Assembly (NCBI RefSeq): GCF_032842945.2
Contig: NZ_CP146606.1
Span: 496,001-560,000, forward strand
Direction: 5' to 3'
Origin: Roseovarius sp. W115
GTDB lineage: Bacteria; Pseudomonadota; Alphaproteobacteria; Rhodobacterales; Rhodobacteraceae
DNA: 64,000 nt
In this document: positions 8,872 to 17,984 of the stretch, one piece after another
Position numbering within the stretch: position 1 is the stretch's first letter
Layout: each line of letters begins with the position of its first letter
Notes under the pieces: model-generated
Databases searched by the model: none
What the model was told of the DNA's origin: nothing
The model's input: the letters and a program-made list of their open reading frames with translations, nothing else
Program-made: the position numbers and the translations under genes

Positions 8872-8894
8872 GCCCCGAGTGTCACACTCGGGGC
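8872..8894. terminator. Bidirectional hairpin between convergent Hint and Lrp genes
   Basis: GCCCCGAGTG pairs perfectly with CACTCGGGGC around a TCA loop. It sits in the 38-bp gap between the stop codons of two convergent genes, so it can serve both. The flanking T runs are short. Confidence 0.75.
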
Positions 8895-8902
8895 CTTACA
8901 TG

Positions 8903-9403
8903 TCAGGCGGATTTGCTGAGGCGATCCTCAAGCACATCAAAAGGCACGCCCGGTTCATCCTTGGACCCACGGATCACAAGCGAGGTTTTGACCGAAGCGA
9001 CGTTGTCAGCGGCGGTCAACTCTCCGGTCAGGAAGCTTTGAAATGTCGATAAATCAGGGGCGACACATTTCAGGATGAAATCCACCTCGCCATTGAGCAT
9101 GTGACACTCGCGCACCAGTGGCCAGCCATTGCAGCGCTCTTCAAAGGCGGACAAATCAGCCTCAGCCTGGCTTTGCAGCCCGACCATCGCAAAGACCTGC
9201 ACCTCGAAGCCTAACTCACGCGGATCGACATCGGCATGGTAGCCGCGGATATACCCCATCTCTTCCAGCGTCCGCACCCGCCGCAGGCAGGGTGGCGCGG
9301 AAATGCCCACGCGACGAGCCAATTCGACATTCGTCATACGACCATCGGCCTGTAGCTCGGCCAGAATTTTGCGGTCGATATCGTCAAGACGTGTTGCTGG
9401 CAT
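8903..9403 (-). CDS. Lrp/AsnC-family transcriptional regulator
   Basis: 166 aa. Residues 6-60 form the AsnC-type HTH ([38 protein letters not shown]) and about residues 70-145 the RAM ligand-binding domain ([20 protein letters not shown]). These regulators form octamers and respond to amino acids. The gene is divergent from trxB with 214 bp between them, an arrangement that recurs in Rhodobacterales; control of trxB by it is possible but not shown here. Confidence 0.92.
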   Translation of the reverse strand: MPATRLDDIDRKILAELQADGRMTNVELARRVGISAPPCLRRVRTLEEMGYIRGYHADVDPRELGFEVQVFAMVGLQSQAEADLSAFEERCNGWPLVRECHMLNGEVDFILKCVAPDLSTFQSFLTGELTAADNVASVKTSLVIRGSKDEPGVPFDVLEDRLSKSA

Positions 9404-9617
9404 TGGAATGTCCCCGTTGATTTCGGATTGTTATATCATCGCCGCAAGTGTGCGCAATATTGTTTCGCCATCGCGAAAGATCATTTCACGAAAATTATTT
9501 TCTGCCGCTCTGCGCATAGCCGCTTTGCAGGGCTACCACTGCCCGCTTCGCACAGCTATATCTGGCCAGACTCACCGGGCGCTGCGGCGCGCCGGATATA
9601 CAGGCAAGGGGGACATC

Positions 9618-10562
9618 ATGGGCGAGACCCGTCATACACGTGCACTAATCATCGGCTCTGGTCCGGCTGGCTATACCGCAGGCGTTTATGCGTCGCGGGC
9701 GATGCTGTCACCGATCCTCGTACAAGGCATAGAACCGGGCGGTCAGTTGACCACCACAACCGAAGTCGAAAACTGGCCCGGTGATACCGAAGTGCAAGGC
9801 CCCGATCTGATGGTGCGTATGGAAGCGCATGCCAAGGCGATGGGCTGTGAGATCATCGGTGATATCATTACAGAACTGGATGTCGAAAGCCGTCCTTTTG
9901 TGGCCAAGGGCGACAGTGGCACGACCTATACCGCCGATGCCGTGATCCTGGCCACCGGGGCGCGTGCCAAATGGCTTGGCCTGCCGTCGGAAGAGGCATT
10001 CAAGGGCTTTGGCGTCTCGGCCTGTGCGACATGCGACGGGTTTTTCTATCGCGGCGAGGAAATCGTCGTGATTGGCGGCGGCAACACAGCCGTGGAAGAG
10101 GCGCTTTTCTTGACCAACTTTGCCTCCAAAGTGACCCTCATCCACCGCCGCGATGAGCTGCGCGCCGAGAAAATCCTTCAGGACCGTTTACTCAAGCACC
10201 CCAAGATCGAACCACTTTGGTTCCATGAGCTTGAGGAAGTGCTGGGCGATGACAATCCCAAGGGCGTTACCGGTGTCCGGGTGAAAAACAACAAGACCGG
10301 AAAAACCTCCGAGATCGCCTGCAAAGGTGTCTTTATCGCCATCGGCCATGCACCTGCCAATGAACTGGTCAAAGGCAAGGTTGAGATGCATCACGGCGAA
10401 TACGTCCAGGTTGAGGCTGGAAGCACTCGGACATCTATTCCGGGGCTCTTTGCAGCAGGCGACTTGACGGATCACGTTTATCGTCAGGCGGTTACATCTG
10501 CAGGTATGGGCTGTATGGCGGCGCTAGATGCAGAAAAATTTCTGGCCGAGCAAGACGGATAA
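9618..10562 (+). CDS. trxB: Thioredoxin-disulfide reductase
   Basis: 314 aa from the ATG at 9618, preceded by AAGGGGGA. The frame is open further upstream, but it overlaps the Lrp gene and is not family-like. FAD site [10 protein letters not shown] at residues 13-22, redox-active CATC at 136-139, NADPH site [10 protein letters not shown] at 153-162, and the second FAD motif FAAGDLTD near the C-terminus. It reduces thioredoxin with NADPH in the cytoplasm. Length is normal. A GC-rich hairpin with a T run lies about 160 bp downstream. Confidence 0.97.
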   Translation: MGETRHTRALIIGSGPAGYTAGVYASRAMLSPILVQGIEPGGQLTTTTEVENWPGDTEVQGPDLMVRMEAHAKAMGCEIIGDIITELDVESRPFVAKGDSGTTYTADAVILATGARAKWLGLPSEEAFKGFGVSACATCDGFFYRGEEIVVIGGGNTAVEEALFLTNFASKVTLIHRRDELRAEKILQDRLLKHPKIEPLWFHELEEVLGDDNPKGVTGVRVKNNKTGKTSEIACKGVFIAIGHAPANELVKGKVEMHHGEYVQVEAGSTRTSIPGLFAAGDLTDHVYRQAVTSAGMGCMAALDAEKFLAEQDG

Positions 10563-10973
10563 ATCCTTCGCGCGCCCTAAAACGATTGGAAAGAAATCTG
10601 GTTTGCGGAGCAGTTCCAACGCATGAGTGCAACATACTTTTCAACATGAAGCGCTGAGACATTTCGTACAGCGTGTGCGCGACTTATGCCCACAAAAAGA
10701 AGAAAGGTTTATCGCTCACAGTTGCCGGGGGTCGGCCTCGGCTTTTTGTCTGGCCGATTGAGTTCCACAACCATTTTCACTCCAAGAGCACTGCGATGCT
10801 CTGACCTTTCACACGTATGAGCTCAGTGGATCTGCTCCAATCTGATCAGAAACCGGCTCCACGCAAAAAAATCAGAAAATTTTCCAAACCCGAGAATAAT
10901 CCACCGGGTTCACGCGTTAGTCCTTGCAGAACGACCGAAACTTCAAACGTCCGCATCGGAAAGGACATGCGCC
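10563..10973. other. Intergenic stretch after trxB
   Basis: No gene is convincing here. A hairpin plus T run at 10724-10747 probably ends the trxB transcript. A short reading frame (10817-11065) crosses the start of the small secreted-peptide gene in another frame and has no protein-like features. Confidence 0.5.
10724..10747 (+). terminator. Probable terminator downstream of trxB
   Basis: GCCGGGG pairs with CCTCGGC (one G-T pair) around a 5-base loop, followed at once by five T. The distance from the trxB stop, about 160 bp, is large. Confidence 0.5.
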
Positions 10974-11129
10974 ATGCGAGTGAAAGCAATCTCGGCACTG
11001 ACAGTTTTTACAACAGCAATGATTATGGCCTTCGCCGGCAGTCATCCAGCAGAGCCAGGCCTTAGTTCACCAGGCCCAATGGGGGATGCATACGAATTGG
11101 AGGAAAGGAATGCCCGGCTGGCGACCTGA
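10974..11129 (+). CDS. Putative small secreted peptide, 51 aa
   Basis: The frame reads MRVKAISALTVFTTAMIMAF, then AGSHPAEPGLSSPGPMGDAY and ELEERNARLAT. A positively charged start, a hydrophobic stretch of about 15 residues and an AFAG-type cleavage region make a plausible Sec signal peptide, leaving a mature peptide of roughly 30 residues. AAAGGA lies 9 bp upstream of the ATG. A strong terminator follows 114 bp after the stop. I do not recognise the family. Its shortness means coding status rests on the signal peptide and flanking signals. Confidence 0.45.
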   Translation: MRVKAISALTVFTTAMIMAFAGSHPAEPGLSSPGPMGDAYELEERNARLAT

Positions 11130-11494
11130 TCCTGTCTAAGTGGGCTCTCTACGTCTCAAACCAGTTTTCTTATTTTCTAAAACGCCTTTTCACAAAAACT
11201 CTTCATAGCAGGTCTTTTCCCTCTGTTTGGTAACGAGTGACCGGCAGCCGCATTATTTCGCGGCTGCCTTTTTCCTTGGATGGGACAGGCAACGCCATCA
11301 CATTTGCAAACCTCTTTGTTCTGGCTCTTTGTTCTGGCATCACTCAATTCTCTAGTGTGTCTGATGCTTTTGATCCAAACACGCCTGATCCAGATCGCGC
11401 CCCTCGTCTCGCGATTTCCAAAAAGAATTATGCGACCGGAATATTCTTGCCACCTGATGCGTAAACCTGTCGTAACCCGAGTTCGGAGTGTGTA
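11130..11494. other. Intergenic stretch before the ECF sigma gene
   Basis: It contains a strong terminator at 11243-11274 and presumably the promoter of the sigma/anti-sigma operon. A short frame from 11237 begins inside the terminator and is rejected. I cannot assign promoter elements with confidence. Confidence 0.45.
11243..11274 (+). terminator. Intrinsic terminator before the sigma-factor operon
   Basis: GGCAGCCGC pairs perfectly with GCGGCTGCC around an 8-base AT-rich loop, and TTTTTCC follows directly. It probably ends the transcript of the 51-aa peptide gene. Confidence 0.85.
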
Positions 11495-12112
11495 ATGTTA
11501 CATCTGCAAACGCGCCAAAACCAAAGGCACATTCTGTGCCCGGCGCCGTTTGCGGGTGTAACATCTGTGGCCGTGACATGGCCCTTGCAACCGGTTCGGG
11601 ACGTCTGTTTGGCACAAGATCTGAAAAAAGACCTGATCGCGATGCTGCCTCGGCTGCGGCGGTTTGCCCGGACCATGACCCGTTCTGTGACAGAGGCAGA
11701 CGATCTGGTGCAGGAAGCTTGTTTGCGGGCTCTGAGCCGGTCGGATCAATGGGACCCAAGCCAGCCTCTGGATCGCTGGGTATTCCGGATCACGCGAAAC
11801 CTGTGGATCAGTGAGCTGCGCAAACGTCAGGTCCGGTTGGGCCAAGGCCATGTGCCAGCAGACGAAACGACTGAGCTGGTCTCGCGCGATACAGGCGAAG
11901 AGTCTGTGGTTGCCAGCCAGCTCAAAGGAAAAATTGCAGCGCTGCCTCAGGACCTGTCTTCGGTGCTGCTTTTGGTATCGGTCGAGGGTTACAGCTATGC
12001 CGAGACGGCCGAACTTCTCAGCGTTCCCATTGGCACAGTGATGAGCCGTGTTCATCGCGCGCGCAAGCTTTTGGCCCAAGAGCTTGCCCAAACAGAGGGA
12101 GCGGATCAGTGA
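11495..12112 (+). CDS. ECF-type RNA polymerase sigma factor
   Basis: 205 aa if started at the ATG at 11495, which has GGAG seven bases upstream. Family likeness begins only near residue 43 (LKKDLIAMLPRLRRFARTMT), so an internal TTG at 11609 is a real alternative. Region 2 is clear (ADDLVQEACLRAL, DRWVFRITRNLWISELRKRQ), and region 4 is LPQDLSSVLLLVSVEGYSYAETAELLSVPIGTVMSRVHRAR. It directs transcription of a stress or envelope regulon. The stop overlaps the anti-sigma gene start as GTGA, the usual coupling of a sigma/anti-sigma pair. Confidence 0.9.
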   Translation: MLHLQTRQNQRHILCPAPFAGVTSVAVTWPLQPVRDVCLAQDLKKDLIAMLPRLRRFARTMTRSVTEADDLVQEACLRALSRSDQWDPSQPLDRWVFRITRNLWISELRKRQVRLGQGHVPADETTELVSRDTGEESVVASQLKGKIAALPQDLSSVLLLVSVEGYSYAETAELLSVPIGTVMSRVHRARKLLAQELAQTEGADQ

Positions 12113-12891
12113 CACGTGACCCCGAAACACTCAGCGCGTTCCTCGATGGTGAATTGTCACCGGCAGAGACACTCGAGATTGAAAAAGCGCTGGAAACGGA
12201 CGCTGAACTGCGCGCAGAACTGGAAAGTCTGATGGCTGCGGATCAGGCGGCTCAGGACGATTTTGCCGACATCCTGAACGAACCGGTTCCCTTTGAACTG
12301 GCCGCTGCCATCGAAAATGCTCCGCTCGCCACAGATGCGCCTGCGGCAAACATGCCCAGCAAGCCAAGCTCGCTCACGTGGCTCACCGCGATTGCCGCCT
12401 GCTTGGCGTTGATGATTGGCGGGGCTGGCGGATACCTTGCCGGATCCACCAACACCACCCAACTGGCCGCGGCGCCTGGGTGGCTGGAAGATATTGCGGA
12501 TTATCACCGCGTCTATGCCGGACAGGAGCGGCATCTTGTTGAAGTGCCCGCAAGCGAGGCAGATCATATCGAGACCTGGCTGACCAAAACCGTTGGGGCG
12601 CAAGTCCGTATTCCAGACTTGTCACAGCACGGTCTGACCTTTCAGGGCGCGCGCCTGCTTGTGGCTGCTGGTAAACCTGTGTCGCAACTGATGTTCAAGG
12701 ATGCCGAGGGGCGCGTTGTGGCCCTGTGCCTCATCCAAACAGACACGCCCGCCGATGGTTTCACCGAGCGCAGCATTGATGGTTTCGACATGGTCAGCTG
12801 GGGCGGCCAGAACGCGAATTTTGTCATCGTGGGTGACGAAGGACGTAATGATCTGGAGGCCATCGCACAGACCGCCGCTGTTGAGGCGTAG
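12109..12891 (+). CDS. Transmembrane anti-sigma factor
   Basis: 260 aa, GTG start overlapping the sigma gene by 4 bp. The N-terminal cytosolic part (ETLSAFLDGELSPAETLEIEKAL, residues 5-27) is a typical anti-sigma domain. One transmembrane segment lies at about residues 89-112 (WLTAIAACLALMIGGAGGYLAG), followed by a periplasmic domain of about 150 residues. There is no HxxxCxxC zinc motif, and in fact no cysteine in the cytosolic part, so it is not a ZAS-type protein. The C-terminal part resembles the periplasmic domain of other Rhodobacterales anti-sigma factors (FQGARLLVAAGKPVSQLMF). Confidence 0.85.
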   Translation: MTRDPETLSAFLDGELSPAETLEIEKALETDAELRAELESLMAADQAAQDDFADILNEPVPFELAAAIENAPLATDAPAANMPSKPSSLTWLTAIAACLALMIGGAGGYLAGSTNTTQLAAAPGWLEDIADYHRVYAGQERHLVEVPASEADHIETWLTKTVGAQVRIPDLSQHGLTFQGARLLVAAGKPVSQLMFKDAEGRVVALCLIQTDTPADGFTERSIDGFDMVSWGGQNANFVIVGDEGRNDLEAIAQTAAVEA

Positions 12892-12926
12892 GCCAACAAG
12901 ACCTAGGTCATTTTTTCACGAACTAC

Positions 12927-14072
12927 CTACATCAGCGCCTCAAACAAAGCGCGCGTGTTTTCTGCTGTCATCTCAACCGGATTGCCGCCCGTACTTGGAT
13001 CACGTAGCGCGGCATCGACGAGGCTGTCCATGTCCGGATCCGTTACGCCAAGGTCTGTGAGCGTTTTGGGGATGTTCATTGCGGCGTTCAGCTCATCGAC
13101 GTAGCTGCAGAACCCGTCAAAGCCGCCGTCAATGCTCAGATATGCAGCCACAGAGCCGAACCGACCCCGAATTTCCGACGCGTTGAACTGGAGCACCGCG
13201 GGCATGCACACCGCATTGGTGGTGCCGTGGTGGGTGTGGTGCATGGCCCCAATGGGGTGACTGAGCGCATGGATCGCCCCAAGCCCCTTCTGGAAAGCCG
13301 TCGCCCCCATGGCCGCCGCGCTCATCATGTTGGCGCGGGCCTCAATGTCGGTGCCATCCGCATAGGCGCGGGGCAGATACTCCTTCACCAAACGCATCCC
13401 TTCCAGGGCAATCCCCTGGCTCATCGGGTGATAATGCGGAGAGCTATAAGCCTCGACGCAATGGGCAAAAGCATCAAGGCCCGTGCCAGCTGTGATGAAT
13501 TTGGGCATGCCAACCGTAAGTTCTGGGTCGGCAATAACAACAGCGGGCAACATCTTGGGATGAAAGATGATTTTCTTTTCGTGGCTTTCGGAATTGGTGA
13601 TCACACTGGCGCGGCCCACCTCTGATCCCGTCCCGGCCGTGGTCGGCACGGCCACCACCGGCGCGATGCCATCTGGATCAGCGCGGGTCCACCAATCGCC
13701 GATATCCTCAAAATCCCAGATCGGGCGCGTTTGGCCCGCCATGAAGGCGATGACTTTGCCAAGGTCCAGCCCCGAGCCGCCCCCAAAGGCGATTACGCCG
13801 TCATAGCCGCCGTCGCGATAGACATGCACCCCGGCTTCGGCGTTCTTGTCCGTTGGGTTGGGGTCCACATCTGCAAAAAGTGCACGGCCCAGCCCAGCCT
13901 CTTCCATCAAACTCAAGGTGCGATGCGTGATCTCGTTTTCGGCCAACCCCTTATCCGTCACCAAGAGCGGCTTCTTGATGCCCGCTGCGGCACAGGCATC
14001 GGCGATCTCGGCAATGCGGCCTGCGCCAAAACGGATCGGGTTGGGGTAACTCCAGTTTGCAGTCAGGGTCAT
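12927..14072 (-). CDS. Iron-containing alcohol dehydrogenase (group III)
   Basis: 381 aa, NAD(P)-dependent cytosolic enzyme. NAD site FGGGSGLDLGKVIAF; the metal-binding histidines are in FAHCVEAYSSPHYHP and ALSHPIGAMHHTHHGTTNAV, matching the Fe-ADH signatures. Length is normal. It is the last gene of a transcription unit that also encodes an N-formylglutamate amidohydrolase and a DctPQM TRAP transporter, which suggests that the imported compound or its product is an alcohol, aldehyde or hydroxy acid. The actual substrate cannot be read from the sequence. Confidence 0.92.
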   Translation of the reverse strand: MTLTANWSYPNPIRFGAGRIAEIADACAAAGIKKPLLVTDKGLAENEITHRTLSLMEEAGLGRALFADVDPNPTDKNAEAGVHVYRDGGYDGVIAFGGGSGLDLGKVIAFMAGQTRPIWDFEDIGDWWTRADPDGIAPVVAVPTTAGTGSEVGRASVITNSESHEKKIIFHPKMLPAVVIADPELTVGMPKFITAGTGLDAFAHCVEAYSSPHYHPMSQGIALEGMRLVKEYLPRAYADGTDIEARANMMSAAAMGATAFQKGLGAIHALSHPIGAMHHTHHGTTNAVCMPAVLQFNASEIRGRFGSVAAYLSIDGGFDGFCSYVDELNAAMNIPKTLTDLGVTDPDMDSLVDAALRDPSTGGNPVEMTAENTRALFEALM

Positions 14073-14105
14073 CTTGTGTTGTCTCGATTAAGCGTGAGGA
14101 ACTGC

Positions 14106-14126
14106 GCCCCGGGCAGAACCCGGGGC
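14106..14126 (-). repeat. Intra-operon hairpin 3' of dctP
   Basis: GCCCCGGG pairs perfectly with CCCGGGGC around a 5-base loop, 9 bp after the dctP stop. There is no T run, so it looks more like an mRNA 3'-end stabiliser or processing barrier than a terminator. Similar hairpins follow other binding-protein genes in this window. Confidence 0.6.
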
Positions 14127-14134
14127 ACGTCGGT

Positions 14135-15166
14135 TTATCCGTAGCGATACGGCCGTCCGGCCTTTTGCATATCCGCGTTATATTTGCGGAAGATGTCAAC
14201 AATCTTGGCCTTGGTTTCGGACTCTGCTGCGATCTCGTCCCAGAATTTGACAGCTGCATTCTCGACCTGCGCCCATTCTTCGTCGGGGATCGAGGTCAGC
14301 TTCATCTTTGTGCCGTTCACACGCAGATTGGCCTCACCGCCCCAATACCACCACTGACGGTAGTAGTGGCTTTGCTCCATGCAGACTTCCAAAAGCGCCT
14401 GCAGGTCTTCGGGGAGCTCATTCCAACGTTCCATATTGGCAAAGAAATGGCCGATCCACGCGCCGGAGATGTTGTTGGTCAGGAAGTAATCAGTCACATC
14501 CGCCCATCCGACTGTGTAGTCTTCGGTGATGCCGGACCAGGCGATGCCGTCCAACTCGCCGGTTTGCACCGCGACCTCGATGTCTTCCCAAGGCAAGGTG
14601 ACCGGCACCACGCCAAACTGTGACAGGAAGCGGCCCGCCGTTGGGAAGGTGAAGACGCGTTTGCCTTTGAGGTCCTCAAGGCTGTTGATCGGGTCTTTGG
14701 TCGCGAAATGGCACGGATCCCAGGCGCCAGCCGAGATATGCTTGACCCCGACCTTGGAATATTCGTCATCCCAGATTTCCTTTAACCCATACTGATTGAA
14801 CAGAACCGGCACATCGAGCGAGTAGCGCGAGCCAAAGGGGAAGTAGCCGCCAAAGACGGTGACTTCGGTGGGGGATGCCATGGAGTCGTCATCCGACTGC
14901 ACCGCGTCAATCGTACCGCGCTGCATCGCCTGGAACAGCTCTCCTGTGGGGACAAGCTGATCTGCAAAGAAAAGCTCGATCTGCATCCGGTCGCCCGCGA
15001 TTTTGTTGAAGGTTTCAATCGCCGGCACCACCACTTCGGCGGCCAAGGCAGCGCCTGCATAGGTTTGCATCCGCCAGATGATGGTCGATTGCGCCAGAGC
15101 CGGTGTGGCAAGAGCGGCGGGCGCAGCAACGGCGGCGCCTTTGATAAACTTACGTCTTGTGGTCAT
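14135..15166 (-). CDS. dctP: TRAP transporter substrate-binding protein, DctP family
   Basis: 343 aa periplasmic receptor. The N-terminus MTTRRKFIKGAAVAAPAALA has a twin-arginine motif (RRKFIKG) and an ALAQ cleavage site, so Tat export is likely. The DctP fold is shown by the segments LKGKRVFTFPTAGRFLSQFG and ELDGIAWSGITEDYTVGW; the latter region carries the conserved substrate-gating residues. A strong AGGAG site precedes the ATG. The order dctQ-dctM-dctP-ADH on the minus strand indicates one operon. The ligand is probably an organic acid, not further determinable. Confidence 0.92.
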   Translation of the reverse strand: MTTRRKFIKGAAVAAPAALATPALAQSTIIWRMQTYAGAALAAEVVVPAIETFNKIAGDRMQIELFFADQLVPTGELFQAMQRGTIDAVQSDDDSMASPTEVTVFGGYFPFGSRYSLDVPVLFNQYGLKEIWDDEYSKVGVKHISAGAWDPCHFATKDPINSLEDLKGKRVFTFPTAGRFLSQFGVVPVTLPWEDIEVAVQTGELDGIAWSGITEDYTVGWADVTDYFLTNNISGAWIGHFFANMERWNELPEDLQALLEVCMEQSHYYRQWWYWGGEANLRVNGTKMKLTSIPDEEWAQVENAAVKFWDEIAAESETKAKIVDIFRKYNADMQKAGRPYRYG

Positions 15167-15221
15167 TTTGATGTCTCCTTGTTGGTTACTCGATTGGCTT
15201 CAATGCTTTTCTTCTTATTGG

Positions 15222-16547
15222 TTAATTTCCGTACACATATTGCGGCAGCCACAGAGCGATCTGCGGAAAGAGCATGATGACGGTGAGCGCCAGAACCATG
15301 ACCGCGACAAAGGGGATGATAGAGCGGTAGATGTCGCCAAGGCCAATCTCAGGCGGTGACATGGCGCGCATCAAAAAGAGGTTATAGCCAAAGGGCGGGG
15401 TCATATAGGCGATCTGCGTGGTGATGGTATAAAGCACACCATACCAGATCAGATCGAACCCAAGTGCGCCCACAAGCGGAATATAGAGCGGAGCAACGAT
15501 CACCAGCATGGCCGTGTCATCCAGAAATGTGCCCATCAAGATAAAGCTGAGCTGCATCAGGATGAGGATCATCCAGGGGCTGAGGCCGAGGCGTTCGGTG
15601 AAGAGGCTTTCGATAGCTTTGACCGCGCCCAGACCGTCAAACACCGCGCCAAAGGCCAGAGCGGCGAGGATGATCCACATGAACATGCAGGTGATACCAA
15701 GCGTGCTGCGGACAGATGTTTCAAAAACGGTCCATGTCATCCGACCCTTCAAGACAGCCGCGAGAAAGGCGGTGATTGCCCCGATAGCCGAGCTTTCCAC
15801 CAGTGACGTCCAGCCGTTCACGAAAGGGATCATCATCGCAAAGAAGATGGCAAACGGCAGAAGCCCCGACAGCAGAAGCCGGTATTTCTCGGCCTTGGGC
15901 ATATCGCGCTCTTCCTCGGACAGCACAGGGCCGAGGCTTGGGTTCACACGACAACGGATGGTGATGTAGATAACAAACATCGCGGCCATCATCAGCCCCG
16001 GTATGATCCCGGCGAGCCAAAGCTGCCCCACAGGTTGACGCGCGATCATGGCATAGAGCACCAGCACGACCGAAGGTGGCACCAGAATGCCCAGCGAGCT
16101 GCCCGCCTGAATGACACCGGTCACCATACGCTTGTCATATCCACGGCGCAAAAGCTCTGGCAGGGCGATGGTGGCCCCGATGGCCATACCCGCGACACTC
16201 AAGCCGTTCATGGCCGAGATCAGAACCATCAACCCGATGGTGCCAATGGCCAGCCCGCCACGTAGCCCGCCCATCCAGACATGGAACATCTTGTAAAGAT
16301 CGTCGGCAATTCGGCTCTCAGACAGGATGTAGCCCATGAACACGAACATCGGCACAGTCAAAAGCGGATACCACCGCATCAGCTTGATCGACTGCGAAAA
16401 GGCAATGTCAAAACCGCCGCGATCCCCCCAAAGAGCGAGCGCGGCGATAACGGCCACAAAGCCGATCGCACCAAACACGCGCTGACCGCTGAACAGTAGC
16501 ACCATCATCGAGGCGAACATCAATAGTGCGATGGCCTCATAGCTCAT
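15222..16547 (-). CDS. dctM: TRAP transporter large permease, DctM
   Basis: 441 aa from the ATG at 16547. The frame is open upstream to 16634, inside dctQ, but MSYEAIALLMFASMMVLLFS is the usual DctM start. About 12 to 13 membrane helices. Family motifs: GVIQAGSSLGILVPPSVVLVLY in the first half and FLDDTAMLVIVAPLYIPL in the second. It is the Na+-driven translocation subunit. It overlaps the dctQ stop by 4 bp. Confidence 0.95.
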   Translation of the reverse strand: MSYEAIALLMFASMMVLLFSGQRVFGAIGFVAVIAALALWGDRGGFDIAFSQSIKLMRWYPLLTVPMFVFMGYILSESRIADDLYKMFHVWMGGLRGGLAIGTIGLMVLISAMNGLSVAGMAIGATIALPELLRRGYDKRMVTGVIQAGSSLGILVPPSVVLVLYAMIARQPVGQLWLAGIIPGLMMAAMFVIYITIRCRVNPSLGPVLSEEERDMPKAEKYRLLLSGLLPFAIFFAMMIPFVNGWTSLVESSAIGAITAFLAAVLKGRMTWTVFETSVRSTLGITCMFMWIILAALAFGAVFDGLGAVKAIESLFTERLGLSPWMILILMQLSFILMGTFLDDTAMLVIVAPLYIPLVGALGFDLIWYGVLYTITTQIAYMTPPFGYNLFLMRAMSPPEIGLGDIYRSIIPFVAVMVLALTVIMLFPQIALWLPQYVYGN

Positions 16548-17116
16548 TGCGCCACCTCTTCGCCGCGCAGGCGCAGGATGTCTTTGAATAGTTCCGAGAG
16601 CGCTTGCAGCAGCATCAGTATGATGCCCAGACACATGATAGATTTGATCGGCCAGAGATATGGACGCCAGATCGTGCGGCTGCGTTCCAGTGTCCCGAGG
16701 GATTTCTCGCCCGTGGCCAGATCAACGAAGAACCCCACCGGGTTTGAGCCAAAGTGCCCCAGGGAATAGGCAGTTGAACTGAGCCCACCCCAGAGCAGCA
16801 CGCCAAGATAGGTGATCAGGCAAAGCACCATGAGCGCATCCGTGGCTGCTTTGCGTTTAACGGACCAGTTTTCGTAAAAGAGGTCCATGCGTACATGCGC
16901 ACCCATCTGGATCGCATACGGCCCACCCAGAAAGAAGTAGGCAATCATCGCAAATTGTGCGACTTCCAGCGTCCAAAGTGACGGCTGATCGGAAAACTTG
17001 CTGATGGTTGACCACAAGAGCACGGCCATCATGGCGAAAATGCCGTACATGATGAAACGCCCGACACGGTGGTTGAAGGCGTCGGTCCACCGAATGTAGG
17101 CACGTAGGGCTTTCAT
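16544..17116 (-). CDS. dctQ: TRAP transporter small permease, DctQ
   Basis: 190 aa with four membrane helices, the DctQ size and layout (first helix about residues 20-40, second around QFAMIAYFFLGGPYAIQMGAH, whose end holds the family's conserved small-residue turn, followed by VRMDLFYE). It stabilises DctM in the TRAP complex. Its start overlaps the end of the N-formylglutamate amidohydrolase gene by 4 bp and its end overlaps dctM by 4 bp. Confidence 0.93.
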   Translation of the reverse strand: MKALRAYIRWTDAFNHRVGRFIMYGIFAMMAVLLWSTISKFSDQPSLWTLEVAQFAMIAYFFLGGPYAIQMGAHVRMDLFYENWSVKRKAATDALMVLCLITYLGVLLWGGLSSTAYSLGHFGSNPVGFFVDLATGEKSLGTLERSRTIWRPYLWPIKSIMCLGIILMLLQALSELFKDILRLRGEEVAQ

Positions 17117-17888
17117 GGGCGCTCCTCTTTTTCCGGGGAGGCTCGTAGCGCGGTTAGCGCCTGTTCAAACCAATGCGAAAGCGTTTGTGCCATCTTTGAA
17201 CAGGCGTCTGGAGAGGCAATGAGATCATTTCGGACTTCTATCATCACGTTGAGAAGGTTCTTGCGCAGCGCATGACGCCGCAGCGTGTGCGTGACGCCAT
17301 CCTCAGGGCCATAAGGCTGATTGCGCCGCACATCGTATCCGCTTGCGATGGACAACACCGCATCAGCGAGCCGGGCATCTTGGTCGTGCAGAATGCCGAT
17401 TTCAACATCCCTTTCCTGACCAAGAAAGGTTGGCGTGAAACTGTGGATCGTAACCACGACAGGCGGTTTCGCGTGGTTCAAAAGAGTATCTTTCAGCGCC
17501 TGTTCAAAGGGGCGATAGTAGATTTCGGTACGCGCGCGCCGGGCTTGATGGGACAGGTCCTGATTTCCAGGCACCGTATAGATTTCGCTTACGTCCGGCA
17601 TGGCACTTGGCGCTTCGGGGGGCGGTTGCAATCATAGACCAGACGAGACACGCATCCCGCCACGAGCACAGCGTTCAGGTGTTTCGACATCGCCGTTGCT
17701 GTTTCCAGCGCCCCCGGGTCCCAGGCAATGTGACTGGTGGCCACCTGTTTATCAAGACCCAAGTTATTGAAATTCGGCGGGATATAGGCGCTTGCATGTT
17801 CGCAAACCAGGACAACCTCGTGCAACCCTTCGGGATTTATCACCTGGACCACCGGGTCCAAACTTGAAGTCGCAGCCGTCTTGATCAT
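17113..17888 (-). pseudogene. N-formylglutamate amidohydrolase, frameshifted
   Basis: The gene starts at the ATG at 17888 (GGAGGG upstream) and reads MIKTAATSSLDPVVQVINPE through VLVCEHASAYIPPNF and HIAWDPGA to LVYDCNRPP. It then leaves frame in a run of six C (plus-strand G at 17617-17622). Seven C would restore NRPPEAPSAMPDVSEIYTVP, the continuation found in the next frame, which runs to the normal C-terminus at 17113. The two parts together cover a full family member of about 258 aa, which hydrolyses N-formylglutamate to glutamate and formate in histidine breakdown; some relatives act on other N-formyl compounds. Either a real one-base loss or a homopolymer sequencing error. It is first in the operon with dctQMP and the alcohol dehydrogenase. 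Confidence 0.8.
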
Positions 17889-17948
17889 CCCACCCTCCAA
17901 TGAAGATTTTTCTTCATGGGGCTTGCGACTGTCAAATGTTTTTTGATG

Positions 17949-17984
17949 AATTTTTTTACAAGATCGTACATCATGTAAAAAATT
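17949..17984. promoter_or_regulatory. Inverted repeat upstream of the RpiR regulator
   Basis: AATTTTTTTACA at 17949-17960 and TGTAAAAAATT at 17974-17984 are near-perfect inverted arms (one extra T on the left) separated by 13 bases. They lie in the divergent gap between the N-formylglutamate amidohydrolase and RpiR genes. A TGTA...TACA-type site would suit an RpiR/HexR-like regulator; binding is inferred. Confidence 0.4.

Noticed and set aside
10817..11065. 82-codon frame overlapping the putative secreted peptide
   Set aside because: No hydrophobic or domain pattern; the overlapping frame from 10974 has a signal peptide and a better ribosome site.
11237..11464. 75-codon frame before the sigma factor gene
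   Set aside because: It begins inside a strong terminator and would end just before the sigma gene; no likeness.
12903..12912. GACCTAGGTC followed by a T run between the anti-sigma and alcohol dehydrogenase genes
   Set aside because: The palindrome is only 10 bp with no loop, so it cannot form a terminator hairpin.
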